From: Magnetospirillum sp. UT-4
GTDB lineage: Bacteria; Pseudomonadota; Alphaproteobacteria; Rhodospirillales; Magnetospirillaceae
Length of the DNA: 50,576 nucleotides
Direction: 5' to 3'
Assembly: GCF_902729435.1 (NCBI RefSeq)
Contig: NZ_CACVCG010000054.1
Coordinates: 1 to 50,576, forward strand
The position numbers and the translations under genes are program-made. Below the pieces are notes generated by a model that was not told the DNA's origin, searched no databases, and was given only the letters and a program-made list of their open reading frames with translations. Position 1 is the first letter of the stretch. Every line of letters starts with the position of its first letter. This document shows positions 10,185-22,797 of this stretch, in pieces.

Positions 10185-11225
10185 TTACAGCCAGACGGCG
10201 GGCAGGTCGGTGTCGTCGTGGAAGATCTGGCTGCCGTTGGCGCGGATGACCTCGTTGCAGGCGGCGACCACGTCGGGGTCGTACTTGCTGCCGGAATGGT
10301 CGCGGATTTCGCGCATGGCCGCCTCGATGCCCAGCGAGGGGCGATAGGGGCGGTGGCTGCTGATGGCCTCGACCACGTCGGCCACCGCCAGGATGCGGGC
10401 CTCGATGATGATCTGGTCGCCGGTCAGCCCGTCGGGATAGCCGGTGCCGTTCAGGCGTTCGTGGTGCTGGCGGATCATGTCGGCGACCGGCCACGGGAAC
10501 TCGATGCCGGCGACGATCTCGGCGCCGACCCGGGCGTGGGAGCGGACCACGTCGAAGGCGGCGGCGGTCAGCTTGCCGGGGCGTGAGAGGAATTCGGCCG
10601 GCACGTTGATCTTGCCCAGGTCGTGGATCAGCGCCCCGGTGTGCAGGCCTTCGACCACCGACTGCGCCAGGCCCATGTGCTCGCCGATGGCCACCGCCAG
10701 CTGGGCCACCCGCTTCTGGTGGCCGGCGGTATAGGGGTCGCGCATCTCGAGGGCCAGCGAAACGGTGCGCACGGTCTGCAGCAACACCCGCTTCAGCTGG
10801 TCGGCGGCGGCCTGACGTTCGCGCTCGATGGACTTGCGCTCGATGGAATAGGCGACGCTGCGGGCGATCAGGTGGCCGTCGCCGTGCCCCTTGACCAGAT
10901 AGTCCTGGCAGCCGCGCTTGACCGCGGCCATGCCGACGTCCTCGCTGTCCAGACCGGTGAAGACGATGATCGGCAGATCCGGCGCGATGTCGCGCATGGC
11001 ATCGATGGTGGGCAGGCCGCTGCTGTCGGGCAGCGAGAGATCCAGCAGCACCGCGTCGGCCGAGTGATCGGCCAGCCACGCCCGCGCCTCGGCCAGGCTG
11101 CCCCGGCACGACACCTCGAACGGTCCGGCATCGGCCAGTTGCAGTTGAACCAAGCGCGCGTCACCGGGATTGTCCTCGACAACCAGCAGGTGGATGGGTG
11201 GACCGGATGGATCTCGCATCTTCAC
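10185..11225 (-). CDS. Response regulator with HD-GYP output domain
   Basis: 346 residues. The N-terminal receiver domain (about 10-130) has all key residues: the acidic pair in VVEDNPGD, the phosphoacceptor Asp in AVLLDLSLPDS, Thr in IVFTGLD and Lys in YLVKGHGD. A short linker helix leads to an HD-GYP domain with the metal HD in ALIHDLGK and the signature HHERLNGTGYPDGL. It should hydrolyse cyclic di-GMP under control of an unidentified histidine kinase (RpfG-like design). It is convergent with the SPW gene and divergent from the MFS gene; no kinase gene adjoins it. An intact receiver contrasts with the degenerate one at 15698-16600. Confidence 0.92.
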   Translation of the reverse strand: MKMRDPSGPPIHLLVVEDNPGDARLVQLQLADAGPFEVSCRGSLAEARAWLADHSADAVLLDLSLPDSSGLPTIDAMRDIAPDLPIIVFTGLDSEDVGMAAVKRGCQDYLVKGHGDGHLIARSVAYSIERKSIERERQAAADQLKRVLLQTVRTVSLALEMRDPYTAGHQKRVAQLAVAIGEHMGLAQSVVEGLHTGALIHDLGKINVPAEFLSRPGKLTAAAFDVVRSHARVGAEIVAGIEFPWPVADMIRQHHERLNGTGYPDGLTGDQIIIEARILAVADVVEAISSHRPYRPSLGIEAAMREIRDHSGSKYDPDVVAACNEVIRANGSQIFHDDTDLPAVWL

Positions 11226-11379
11226 ATTTTCGCAACTTTGGAATTAATCCTCAAGTATGGTTTTCGGGATAGCCGCACAGCATACGCACATCCATCGCCC
11301 CGACCCGGGAAAATTCCAGGTGGCGCCCGGCTTAGGCGGCCGGCATGCTGAAACCGGTGGTCAGACCGGAGGCTTTGGA

Positions 11380-12519
11380 ATGGGAGCGACGGCCCGCGCG
11401 CTGATGGGCGGCATGCTGGCCTGCGCCGTGTCGCTGGGCCTGGGCCGCTTCGCCTTCACCCCGCTGCTGCCGCTGATGCAGGCCGAGGCCGGCTTCGACA
11501 CCCAGGCCGCCGGAGTGCTGGCCGCCGCCAACAATCTGGGCTACCTGATCGGCGCCGTGTGGGCGGGGTGGGTGCGCACCGACCTGGCCCGCCACCGGCT
11601 GCTGGCGCTGGGCCTGATGGTGCTGCTGGCGACCATGGCCGGCATGGCGGCGACCCCGTCCATGGCGGCGTGGAACGGGCTGCGGCTGGCGGCCGGCATC
11701 GCCTCGGCCTGGGTGTTCGTGCTGGCCTCGGCGCTGGTGGTGCCGCGGCTCGCCGAGCTGGGCCACGCCCGCCTGGCCGGGCTGCATTTCGGCGGCGTCG
11801 GGGCCGGCATCGTGGTCGCCGGCGGCCCCATCGCCTGGATCGGCGAGGCCGCCGGCTCGGGCGCCGGCTGGCTTGCCGCGACGGCCATCGCCGCCACCCT
11901 GGCGCTGCTGTCCTGGCCCGCTTTGCGCGACGCCCACCCCAAGCCCGGCACCGCCGCCGCGCCGCCGCCGGCGGTGGCCTATCCGTTGGGAATGCTGGCC
12001 GCCGCGTATTTCTGCGAAGGCCTGGGCTACATCGTCACCGGCACGTTCCTGGTGGCGGTGGTCAAGCAGAGTCCGACCATCGCCCATCTGGGCAACCTGT
12101 CCTGGGTGATGGTGGGCCTGGCGGCGGTGCCGTCGGCGCTGGCGTGGTCGTGGCTGGCCGAGCGCAAGGGCTATGTGCCGGCGCTGATCGCCGCCCATCT
12201 GGTCCAGGCGGCGGGCATGGCGCTGCCGGCTTTGTCGTCCCATCCCGCCGCGGTGCTGGCCGGGGCGGTGTGCTACGGCGCCACCTTCCTCGGCATCGTC
12301 GGCATGGCGCTGGCCCTGGGCCGCGCCATCACCCCGGCGGCACCGGCCCGGGCCATGGCGCTGCTGACCGCGGTATTCGGCATCGGCCAGATCATCGGCC
12401 CGCTGCTGGCGGCGGCGCTGGCCGATTGGGGCGGCTGGCCGGCGGCGCTGGGCATGGCGGCGGCGGTGGTGCTGGCCGGGGCGCCGCTGCTATGGCTGGG
12501 CGGAAGAATCGCCCGGTAA
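11380..12519 (+). CDS. YbfB/YjiJ-family MFS transporter
   Basis: 379 residues from ATG 11380, with GGAGG 7 bases upstream; the open frame before it (from 11257) is not hydrophobic and is rejected. About 12 membrane helices are seen. The N-terminal signature LGLGRFAFTPLLPLMQAEAG is typical of the YbfB/YjiJ branch of the major facilitator superfamily. The substrate is unknown; relatives are annotated as exporters. The last 30 bases overlap the 3' end of plsY on the other strand. Confidence 0.85.
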   Translation: MGATARALMGGMLACAVSLGLGRFAFTPLLPLMQAEAGFDTQAAGVLAAANNLGYLIGAVWAGWVRTDLARHRLLALGLMVLLATMAGMAATPSMAAWNGLRLAAGIASAWVFVLASALVVPRLAELGHARLAGLHFGGVGAGIVVAGGPIAWIGEAAGSGAGWLAATAIAATLALLSWPALRDAHPKPGTAAAPPPAVAYPLGMLAAAYFCEGLGYIVTGTFLVAVVKQSPTIAHLGNLSWVMVGLAAVPSALAWSWLAERKGYVPALIAAHLVQAAGMALPALSSHPAAVLAGAVCYGATFLGIVGMALALGRAITPAAPARAMALLTAVFGIGQIIGPLLAAALADWGGWPAALGMAAAVVLAGAPLLWLGGRIAR

Positions 12520-13107
12520 TTTCTTGCCCTTGCCGATCCGCGGCTCCTCGCCCTTCAGCAGGCGGCGGATGTTGGCCTCGTGGCGGATGAAGCCGAGGGC
12601 GGCCAGGCCGGCGGCCATGGCGGCCGTCTCGGGACCGGCGAGGACCCAGGCGAAGGCCGGGGACAGCGCCAGGGCGGTCAGCGCCGACAGCGACGAGATG
12701 CGGAAGATTGCGGCCGTCACCAGCCAGGTCGCCACCGCCGCCAGGCCCACCGGCCAGGCGCAGGCGAACAGGGTGCCGAGCGTGGTCGCCACCCCCTTGC
12801 CGCCCTTGAACTTCAGCCAGACCGGGAAATTGTGTCCGAGCACGGCGGCCAGGCCGGCCACCAGCATGGCCTGCTCGCCGGCGAGGACCAGTGCCGACAA
12901 CGCCGCCGCCGCCCCCTTGCCGCCATCCAGCAGCAGGGTCGCCAGGGCCAGGCCCTTGCGCCCGGTGCGCAGCACGTTGGTGGCGCCGATATTGCCCGAG
13001 CCGATGGCGCGGATGTCGCCCAGCCCGGCGGCGCGGGTCAGCACCAGGCCGAACGGAACCGAGCCCAGCAGATAGCCGCCGAGGGCGGCGAGGAGGAGGG
13101 CGGTCAT
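12490..13107 (-). CDS. plsY: Acyl-phosphate:glycerol-3-phosphate acyltransferase PlsY
   Basis: 205 residues. Membrane enzyme that acylates glycerol-3-phosphate with acyl-phosphate, the first step of phospholipid synthesis. The three family motifs are present: GSGNIGATNVLRTG, HNFPVWLKFKGGKGVATTLG and the C-terminal RHEANIRRLLKGEEPRIG. Five to six membrane helices are seen. The ATG at 13107 is chosen because the motifs and first helix follow it at once; the frame stays open upstream only through a repeat element (13117-13221). The end of that repeat supplies the GGGGAG that precedes the ATG. It is downstream of pyrC on the same strand. Confidence 0.93.
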   Translation of the reverse strand: MTALLLAALGGYLLGSVPFGLVLTRAAGLGDIRAIGSGNIGATNVLRTGRKGLALATLLLDGGKGAAAALSALVLAGEQAMLVAGLAAVLGHNFPVWLKFKGGKGVATTLGTLFACAWPVGLAAVATWLVTAAIFRISSLSALTALALSPAFAWVLAGPETAAMAAGLAALGFIRHEANIRRLLKGEEPRIGKGKKLPGDSSAQP

Positions 13108-13116
13108 GGCTTTACT

Positions 13117-13221
13117 CCCCTCCCCTCGATGGGGAGGGGCTGGGGGTGGGGTGGAGTCGCGAACGACCACGTCTGACGCGGTTCCCCCCCCACCCCGACC
13201 CTCCCCCGCAAGGGGGGAGGG
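13117..13221. mobile_element. 105-bp terminally inverted repeat element (copy A)
   Basis: The ends CCCCTCCCCTCGATGGGG... and ...CTCCCCCGCAAGGGGGGAGG are inverted versions of the same ~35-bp end sequence, each itself a hairpin, around a ~35-bp core (GTGGAGTCGCGAACGACC...). It has the same length and about 85% identity with the element inside dsrJ at 47889-47993. Its ends match the 36-bp inverted repeats flanking the DUF559 gene at 37513-37548 and 37879-37914. It occupies the gap between pyrC and plsY. Confidence 0.8.
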
Positions 13222-13235
13222 GGATGACGGTGGGG

Positions 13236-14542
13236 TCAACCACGGTCATACACCGTGCGGCCATCGACCACGGTGCGCATCACCTGGCCCTGGACCGGGC
13301 GCTCGTCGAAGGGGGAGTTCTTGGACTTGGAGCGGAACTGGTCGGGCTTGACCTGCCAGCCGCGGGCCGGGTCGAACAGCACCAGGTCGGCGGCCTGCCC
13401 GACCTTGAGCCGTCCGGCGGCGAGGCCCAGGATGTCGGCCGGGGCGCAGGTGACCAGCTTCAGCGCCTCGAGCAGGCCGAGATGGGCGTTGTGGTGCAGC
13501 TCCAGCGTCACCGCCAGCAGGGTTTCCAGGCCGACGCCGCCGAATTCCGCCTGGGCGAAGGGCTGGCGCTTGGAATCGGCGTCCTGCGGCGCATGGTCCG
13601 AGGCGACCGCGTCGATGGTGCCGTCCACCAGCCCCCGCACCACCGCCTGGCGGTCGGCTTCGGTCCGCAGCGGCGGCGACAGCTTGGCGAAGGTGCGGTA
13701 GTCGCCCACCGCCAGCTCGTTGAGCGCGAAATAGGGCGGCGCCGTGTCGCAGCTGACCGGCAGGCCGCGGGCCTTGGCCTTGCGCACGATCTCGACGCCC
13801 TCGGCGGTGGAGACGTGGGCGGCGTGATAGCGCCCGCCGGTCATCTCGACCAGCCGCATGTCGCGCTCCAGCATGATCGCCTCGGCGGCCGGCGGGATGC
13901 CGGACAGGCCCATGCGGGTGGCCAGCTCGCCGGCGTTCATGGCGCCGCCCTCGGCCAGGCTGGGCTCCTCGGGGTGCTGCACGATCAGCGCGCCGAAGGT
14001 GGCGGCATAGGAGAGGGCGCGGCGCATCACCTGGGCATTGCGGATGGCCCTGGTGCCGTCGGTGAAGCCCAGCGCCCCGGCCTCGGCCAGGAAGCCCATC
14101 TCGGACAGCTCCTTGCCCTCCAGCTTCTTGGTGGCGGCGGCATAGGGATAGACCTTGGCCAGGCCGATCTTGCGGGCCCGGCGGGCGACGAACTCCACCG
14201 TCGCCACCTCGTCGATCACCGGATCGGTGTTGGGCAGGCAGACCATCGAGGTCACCCCGCCGGCCACCGCCGCCTCGCCGGCCGAGCGCAGGGTCTCCTT
14301 GTGCTCCTCGCCCGGCTCGCGCAGCTGCACCCGCATATCGACCAGGCCGGGGGCCAGGCACAGGCCGGCGCAATCGACCACCTCGATGCCGGCGGGCACG
14401 CCGCCGCGGAACAGGCCGGGGCCGACATCGGCGATCATCTCGCCGTTGGTCAGCAGCGCTCCCGCGCCGTCCAGGCCGGTGGCCGGATCGAGCAGGCGGG
14501 CGTTGACGTAGGCGACCAGGCCGGATTGGGCGCGGGGCGGCA

Positions 14543-14543
<1 letters not shown>
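13236..14543 (-). CDS. pyrC: Dihydroorotase-like protein lacking the HxH metal motif
   Basis: 435 residues, a full-length amidohydrolase of the class I dihydroorotase type. In active enzymes the first metal motif reads D-M-H-x-H-L-R-E-P-G; here it is DMRVQLREPG (residues 69-78), so both zinc-binding histidines are replaced by Arg71 and Gln73. Other family blocks remain: IVQHPEEPSLAEGGAMNAGE, YHAAHVSTAEG and VASDHAPQDADSK. The pattern matches the inactive PyrC'/PyrX proteins whose known role is structural, holding aspartate carbamoyltransferase PyrB in a complex. The start overlaps the pyrB stop by one base (TGATG), supporting equal, coupled synthesis. A catalytic dihydroorotase would then be encoded elsewhere. 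Confidence 0.88.
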
Positions 14544-15499
<956 letters not shown>

Positions 15500-15508
15500 G
15501 ATGGCCGA

Positions 15509-15537
15509 ACTATATGGCGACCCCGCCGCCCCCGCAA
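15509..15537 (-). promoter_or_regulatory. Probable pyrB promoter with almost no leader
   Basis: On the minus strand TTGCGG (15537-15532) and TATAGT (15514-15509) are 17 bases apart. A start 6-7 bases beyond the -10 box would fall around 15502, about three bases before the pyrB ATG at 15499. Confidence 0.5.
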
Positions 15538-15571
15538 GCGGCCATGGGTGACTGGAAGGGGTGTCTTATAC

Positions 15572-15588
15572 GAATCGACAGATGATTC
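15572..15588. promoter_or_regulatory. Inverted GANTC pair, GAATC-N7-GATTC
   Basis: GAATC at 15572-15576 and GATTC at 15584-15588 form a symmetric pair of CcrM sites in the 198-base gap between divergent pyrB and the receiver-like gene. The symmetry could also be a repressor operator. Confidence 0.35.
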
Positions 15589-15697
15589 CATTATGCCGAA
15601 ATGGTATCTCTGTGCGTAGGGGAGCGGGGACCCGGACCAACGGTCAGAGGTCTGGCGGAAGCTGTTGGGGAGCTTCCGGGGATAGCGGGAAAAGGTC

Positions 15698-16600
15698 GTG
15701 CCTCCATCATTTGACAAAGTCCGCCTGGTCATCGCCGACCCCAGCCCGATGATCCGCACCGGCCTTCGCGCCGCGCTGTTTCCCATGGGGTTCCGGGCGA
15801 TCACCGACACCGCCAGCTTCGTCAAGCTGCACGAGCTGATCGAGCAGGATTCGCTCGACCTGCTCATCGCGTCGACCCAGCTGGAGGGCAACGACGTCGG
15901 CTACCTGATCAGCGAGATGCGCAACCAGCGCCTGGGCGGCAATCCGTTCGTGGTGGTGATCTCGATGCTGGCCAGCGCCGACCCCGACTACGTCAGGCGC
16001 GCCATCAACGCCGGCAGCGACGACCTGCTGGTGACGCCGGTGGCGCCCGAGCAACTGATGCAGCGAATCGAGAAGCTGACCCGCATGCGCAAGCCGTTCG
16101 TGGTCACCCACGACTATACCGGCCCCGACCGCCGCTTGAAGGGACGCGCCGGCGATGGCCCGCCGGCCCCCATGCTGGAGCCGCCCAATCCGCTGAAGGT
16201 GCGCGCGGAATCCGGAATCGACGGCACCCGGCTGGATCGCCTGGTGCGCGAGGCCGGAACCGCCCTCAACCGCCTGAAGATCGAGCGCCACGCGGCGCAG
16301 CTGGACTGGCTGGTCAACCATGTCCACGCCAGCGTGCGCGACGGCGTGGTGACCAACCCGCAGGCGTTGATGCCCTACACCAACAAGCTGGTGGTGGTGG
16401 CCGAGGACATGACCAAGCGGATGAAGGCGACGCCGCTGGAGCCGCACCTGGCCACCGTGGCCGATCTGCTGGACATGGCGCGCCGCGTCGATCATTCCGT
16501 GGAATCGGTCGCCTTCGGCGAACTGGAGCGACTGGCGATGCTGGCCAAATCGGTGGTGCGGGTGGTCGGCAGCGCGCCCCCCGTGGCGCGGAGCGCCTGA
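15698..16600 (+). CDS. Receiver-like protein with degenerate phosphorylation site
   Basis: 300 residues read from GTG 15698, with AAAGG just upstream. Residues 8-130 have the fold pattern of a CheY-type receiver, but the phosphoacceptor position is Ser59 (DLLIAST in place of DLVLLDL) and the conserved Lys is Thr113 (LLVTPV). Only one acidic residue (Asp14) remains of the usual pair. It therefore probably cannot be phosphorylated normally. A polar linker (about 135-170) leads to an alpha-helical C-terminal region (about 175-290) with no family I recognise. It may act as a constitutive or ligand-gated adaptor; its function is unknown. Confidence 0.75.
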   Translation: MPPSFDKVRLVIADPSPMIRTGLRAALFPMGFRAITDTASFVKLHELIEQDSLDLLIASTQLEGNDVGYLISEMRNQRLGGNPFVVVISMLASADPDYVRRAINAGSDDLLVTPVAPEQLMQRIEKLTRMRKPFVVTHDYTGPDRRLKGRAGDGPPAPMLEPPNPLKVRAESGIDGTRLDRLVREAGTALNRLKIERHAAQLDWLVNHVHASVRDGVVTNPQALMPYTNKLVVVAEDMTKRMKATPLEPHLATVADLLDMARRVDHSVESVAFGELERLAMLAKSVVRVVGSAPPVARSA

Positions 16601-16747
16601 GGAAGGCATTTCCCGGCCGCCGCCGTCTCCGGTCATAATACTTTCTCGCGCCCGTCTCCCTCGATCTTCCTATGATCCCGCCCGGGGAAAGCCGGGGCGG
16701 CGACAACACCGGCCAGCCATCGTCATCGTGGTCGAGGGAGGCCAGGA

Positions 16748-18460
16748 ATGTTCGCGCGCCTGAGGAAGGACCAAATCGTCGCCCCGCCGGGCTTCAACCG
16801 CTGGCGGGTGCCGCCGGCATCGCTGGGCATCCACCTGTGCATCGGCTCGGTCTATGCCTGGAGCATCTTCAACCCGTCGCTGACCAAGGCGCTGGGCGTG
16901 GTCGGCAGCGCCGCCGACGACTGGTCGCTGTCGTCGGTGGTGTGGATCTTCTCGGTCGCCATCGCCTTCCTCGGCCTGTCGGCGGCCTTCGCCGGCAAGT
17001 GGCTGGAGGAGGTGGGGCCGCGCATGGTCGGCACCGTCGCCGCCCTGTGCTGGGGCGGCGGCTTCATGATCGGCGGGCTCGGCATCCTCATCCACCAGCT
17101 GTGGCTGCTGTATCTGGGCTACGGCGTGCTGGGCGGCTGCGGCCTGGGGCTGGGCTACGTGTCGCCGGTCAGCACCCTGATCCGCTGGTATCCCGACCGC
17201 CGCGGCATGGCCACCGGCATGGCCATCATGGGCTTCGGCGGCGGCGCGATGATCGGCGCCCCCTTGAAGGAATTCCTGCTGAAGTCGTTCTACCAGGCGC
17301 CCGAATATCTCGGCGGCGCGAGCGGCCTGAGGATCGTCACCGAGGCCGGCAAGCGCTTCGTCGAAATCGGCGGCGTGATGAAGGAGGTGGTGGTGATCTC
17401 GGCCAAGGAGGCCGCCGCCCTGCCGATCCCCGGCGCCGAGGGCGCCTATGTGGTCGGCACCGGCTCGACCGGCGCCGCCGAGACCTTCTTCCTGCTGGGA
17501 GCGGTCTATCTGGTGGTGATGCTGATCGCCGCCTTCTCGTTCCGCGTCCCCGCCGCCGGCTGGAGTCCCAAGGGCTGGACCCCGCCGGCCGAGGCGGGCC
17601 GGCAGGCGATGATCACCACCCGCCACGTCCATATCGACGAGGCGCTGAGGACCCCGCAATTCTATCTGCTGTGGGTGATCCTGTGCACCAACGTCACCGC
17701 CGGCATCGGCGTCATCGGCGTCGCCAAGACCATGATGGCCGAGATCTTCGGCAGCAGCCTGCCGGCCATCGTCAACGGCGGCTTCGCCGCCACCTACGTG
17801 CTGATGATCAGCGTGTTCAACATGACCGGCCGCTTCCTGTGGGCCAGCGCGTCCGACTACATCGGGCGCAAGAACACCTATTTCGTGTTCTTCGCCTTCG
17901 GCACCCTGCTGTACCTGTCGATCCCCTTCGCCGCCCAGCAGGTCAGCGCCCACCCGGCGGTGATGTGGCTGGTGATGTTCTACGGCGCCACCATGCTGAT
18001 CTTCACCATGTACGGCGGCGGCTTCGCCACCATCCCCGCCTACCTGGCCGACATCTTCGGCACCAAATATGTCGGCGGCATCCATGGCCGCCTGCTGACC
18101 GCCTGGAGCATCGCCGGCGTGCTGGGGCCGCTGGCCATCACCAGCCTGCGCGAGGCGTCGCGCAATACCGCCCTGCACGATCTGGCGGCCAAGGTCGAGC
18201 CCGCCCGCTTCCAGGCGGCGTTCGGCACCGACGTGCTCAACCTCGATCAGCTCATCGCCGCCAATTCGGTGACCATCGGCAAGCTGATGGAGCTCGCCCC
18301 GGCGGGCACCGTCGATCCCACCCCCAGCCTCTACAACACCACCATGTACGCCATGGCCGGGCTGCTGCTGGTGGGTCTGACCGCCAACCTGCTGGTCGGC
18401 CCGGTGAAGGAGCGCCACTACATGAAGGAGGAGGCCGAGCCGGCGCTGGCGCGCTCGTAG
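16748..18460 (+). CDS. OFA-family MFS transporter
   Basis: 570 residues, with about 12 membrane helices and the oxalate:formate antiporter family features GIHLCIGSVYAWSIFNPSL near residue 26 and the loop RWYPDRRGMATGMAIMGFGGG near 139-159. It is longer than typical members because of a ~70-residue soluble insert after helix 6 (LKSFYQAPEYLGGASG to GSTGAAETF) and another near 475-530 before the last helix. The substrate is probably a small carboxylate, but nothing nearby identifies it. The ATG has GGGAGG 7-12 bases upstream. Confidence 0.85.
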   Translation: MFARLRKDQIVAPPGFNRWRVPPASLGIHLCIGSVYAWSIFNPSLTKALGVVGSAADDWSLSSVVWIFSVAIAFLGLSAAFAGKWLEEVGPRMVGTVAALCWGGGFMIGGLGILIHQLWLLYLGYGVLGGCGLGLGYVSPVSTLIRWYPDRRGMATGMAIMGFGGGAMIGAPLKEFLLKSFYQAPEYLGGASGLRIVTEAGKRFVEIGGVMKEVVVISAKEAAALPIPGAEGAYVVGTGSTGAAETFFLLGAVYLVVMLIAAFSFRVPAAGWSPKGWTPPAEAGRQAMITTRHVHIDEALRTPQFYLLWVILCTNVTAGIGVIGVAKTMMAEIFGSSLPAIVNGGFAATYVLMISVFNMTGRFLWASASDYIGRKNTYFVFFAFGTLLYLSIPFAAQQVSAHPAVMWLVMFYGATMLIFTMYGGGFATIPAYLADIFGTKYVGGIHGRLLTAWSIAGVLGPLAITSLREASRNTALHDLAAKVEPARFQAAFGTDVLNLDQLIAANSVTIGKLMELAPAGTVDPTPSLYNTTMYAMAGLLLVGLTANLLVGPVKERHYMKEEAEPALARS

Positions 18461-18470
18461 CCGCCCGCCC

Positions 18471-21131
<2,661 letters not shown>

Positions 21132-21250
21132 ACGGTCCTATCCGAGGAGACGGGGCGCGCGGAAACGGCGAACTGGCCGATGCCGGGCGTCACGGCGCAG
21201 ACAATTGGCATTGCGGACCATTGGAGTCAACCGTCACCGCCCGTTCCGGC

Positions 21251-21547
21251 CTACAGGCCCAATCGGCGGGCGACGCTCTCGACGAAGTCGAGGGCCGCCG
21301 CGGCCGAGCCGAACGACGATTGCTCGATGCCGTCATCGGCATGGAGGGCGAGCATGGCGTAGGCCACCTGGTCGCCGCGGACCTCGCGCACCACCAGGCT
21401 GGCGCCGCCGCCGCAGCCGCGGCCGAACACCTCCAGGCGGACGCCGTCCTGTTCGGCCTCGAGGCGGCCGCTGGCCCGCATCGGCTTGAAGCGGGCGTAG
21501 AGCTTGCGGGCGCGCTCCAGCGGCCCCGGGGCGGAAAACAGGCCCAT
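21251..21547 (-). CDS. Conserved-looking 98-residue protein, unknown
   Basis: Starts MGLFSAPGPLERARKLYARF. The ATG is preceded by AAGGGGGAACG, a good SD, and begins 13 bases after the dprA stop; a longer frame inside dprA is rejected. It is a mixed alpha/beta sequence with no signal peptide or membrane helix. Two cysteine/glycine-rich positions (FGRGCGGGASL) stand out. It lies between dprA and topA on the same strand, 119 bases before topA, so a DNA-related or housekeeping role is possible but unproven. Confidence 0.6.
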   Translation of the reverse strand: MGLFSAPGPLERARKLYARFKPMRASGRLEAEQDGVRLEVFGRGCGGGASLVVREVRGDQVAYAMLALHADDGIEQSSFGSAAAALDFVESVARRLGL

Positions 21548-21560
21548 CGTTCCCCCTTGG

Positions 21561-22682
21561 TCAAGACAGCAGCGCCACGCTCTGGCCGGGCAGGCGCTCC
21601 AGGCGTCCGGCCAGCTCCAGTTCGAGCAGGACCATGGACACCACCGCCGGTGACAATGCAGTCTCGCGGATGAGAACGTCAACCGCGACGGGAGTCGGGC
21701 CCAGGCAATCCATCACCTGGGCGCGGGCACGGGCCAGTTCGGACTCGTCGGGCGGCGCGGCGGCGGCGCGGTAGCCGTCCTTGCGCCCCTCGGCCAGCGG
21801 GCGGCGCAGCAGGTCGGACAGCACGGCGAGCACGTCCCCGGCGGTCTCGGTCAGCTGGGCGCCGTTGCGGATCAGGTCGTTGGGACCCGAGGCGCGCGGG
21901 TCCATGGGATGGCCGGGCACCGCGAACACCTCGCGCCCCTGCTCGGCGGCCAGGCGGGCGGTGATCAGCGAGCCCGACTTCAGCGAGGCCTCGACCACCA
22001 CCACCCCCAGCGACAGGCCCGAGACGATGCGGTTGCGCCGCGGGAAGTGGCTGGCCTGGGGCTGGGTGCCGGGCGGCATCTCCGAGACCGCGCAGCCCAT
22101 GGCCACCACCTTGTCATAAAGGCCGGTGTTTTCGGGCGGATAGATGACGTCGATGCCGCCGGCCATGGCCGCCACCGTGCCGGTCGCCAGGCCCCCTTCG
22201 TGGGCGGCGGCGTCGATGCCGCGGGCCAGGCCCGAGGCCACCACCAGGCCGGCGCGGCCCAGCTCGGCGGCCAGCCTGCGCGCCAGGGCGCGGCCGTTGG
22301 CCGAGGCGTTGCGCGCCCCCACCATGGCGACCATGGGCCGGGTCAGCAGCGAGGAATTGCCGCGGGCGTAGAGGATGGGCGGGGAATCCTCCACCGCCGC
22401 CAGCCAGCGCGGATAGCCCGGCTCGCAGCGGGCCAGCGCCACCGCCCCCAGGGACTCCGCCGCTTCCAGCTCGGCGCTCGCCACGTCGGCCGGGCACACC
22501 TTGATGGGACGCGCCCGCCCGCCGCGCCGCGCCAGGTCGGGCAGCGCCTGCAACGCAGCCGCCGCCGAGCCGAAGCGTTCGAGCAGGCGGGCGAAGGTGC
22601 GCGGGCCGACGTTCTCGCTGCGGATCAGGCGCAGCCAGTCACGGCGCTCTTGCGGGGAAAGCGTTCTGGTTTCCTCATCCAT
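21561..22682 (-). CDS. dprA: DNA-processing protein DprA (Smf)
   Basis: 373 residues from ATG 22682; the open frame continues 180 codons upstream in sequence that is antisense to the HPP gene and is rejected. DprA protects incoming single-stranded DNA and loads RecA during transformation. It has an N-terminal helix-hairpin domain (SENVGPRTFARLLERFGS), then the Rossmann-like core with MVGARNASANGR, VASGLARGIDAAAHEG, GGIDVIYPPEN, FPRRNRIVSGLS and FAVPGHPMDPRASGPN. A C-terminal winged-helix (DCLGPTPVAVDVLIRETALS) completes the usual layout. Confidence 0.95.
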   Translation of the reverse strand: MDEETRTLSPQERRDWLRLIRSENVGPRTFARLLERFGSAAAALQALPDLARRGGRARPIKVCPADVASAELEAAESLGAVALARCEPGYPRWLAAVEDSPPILYARGNSSLLTRPMVAMVGARNASANGRALARRLAAELGRAGLVVASGLARGIDAAAHEGGLATGTVAAMAGGIDVIYPPENTGLYDKVVAMGCAVSEMPPGTQPQASHFPRRNRIVSGLSLGVVVVEASLKSGSLITARLAAEQGREVFAVPGHPMDPRASGPNDLIRNGAQLTETAGDVLAVLSDLLRRPLAEGRKDGYRAAAAPPDESELARARAQVMDCLGPTPVAVDVLIRETALSPAVVSMVLLELELAGRLERLPGQSVALLS

Positions 22683-22797
22683 CGCGCGAGCCTGCGCGAT
22701 CGCGGCCCCGCCGTCAAGCCTCCCCCCTTGACCGAAAGCAATGTTGCGGCGGCCGCCCGATATTAGGTAAACAGAATACATATAGCAGGGAGGTTCC

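Noticed and set aside
13108-13239. Longer PlsY N-terminus (44 more residues)
   Set aside because: It translates the 105-bp repeat; PlsY motifs and first helix begin at ATG 13107 with a good SD.
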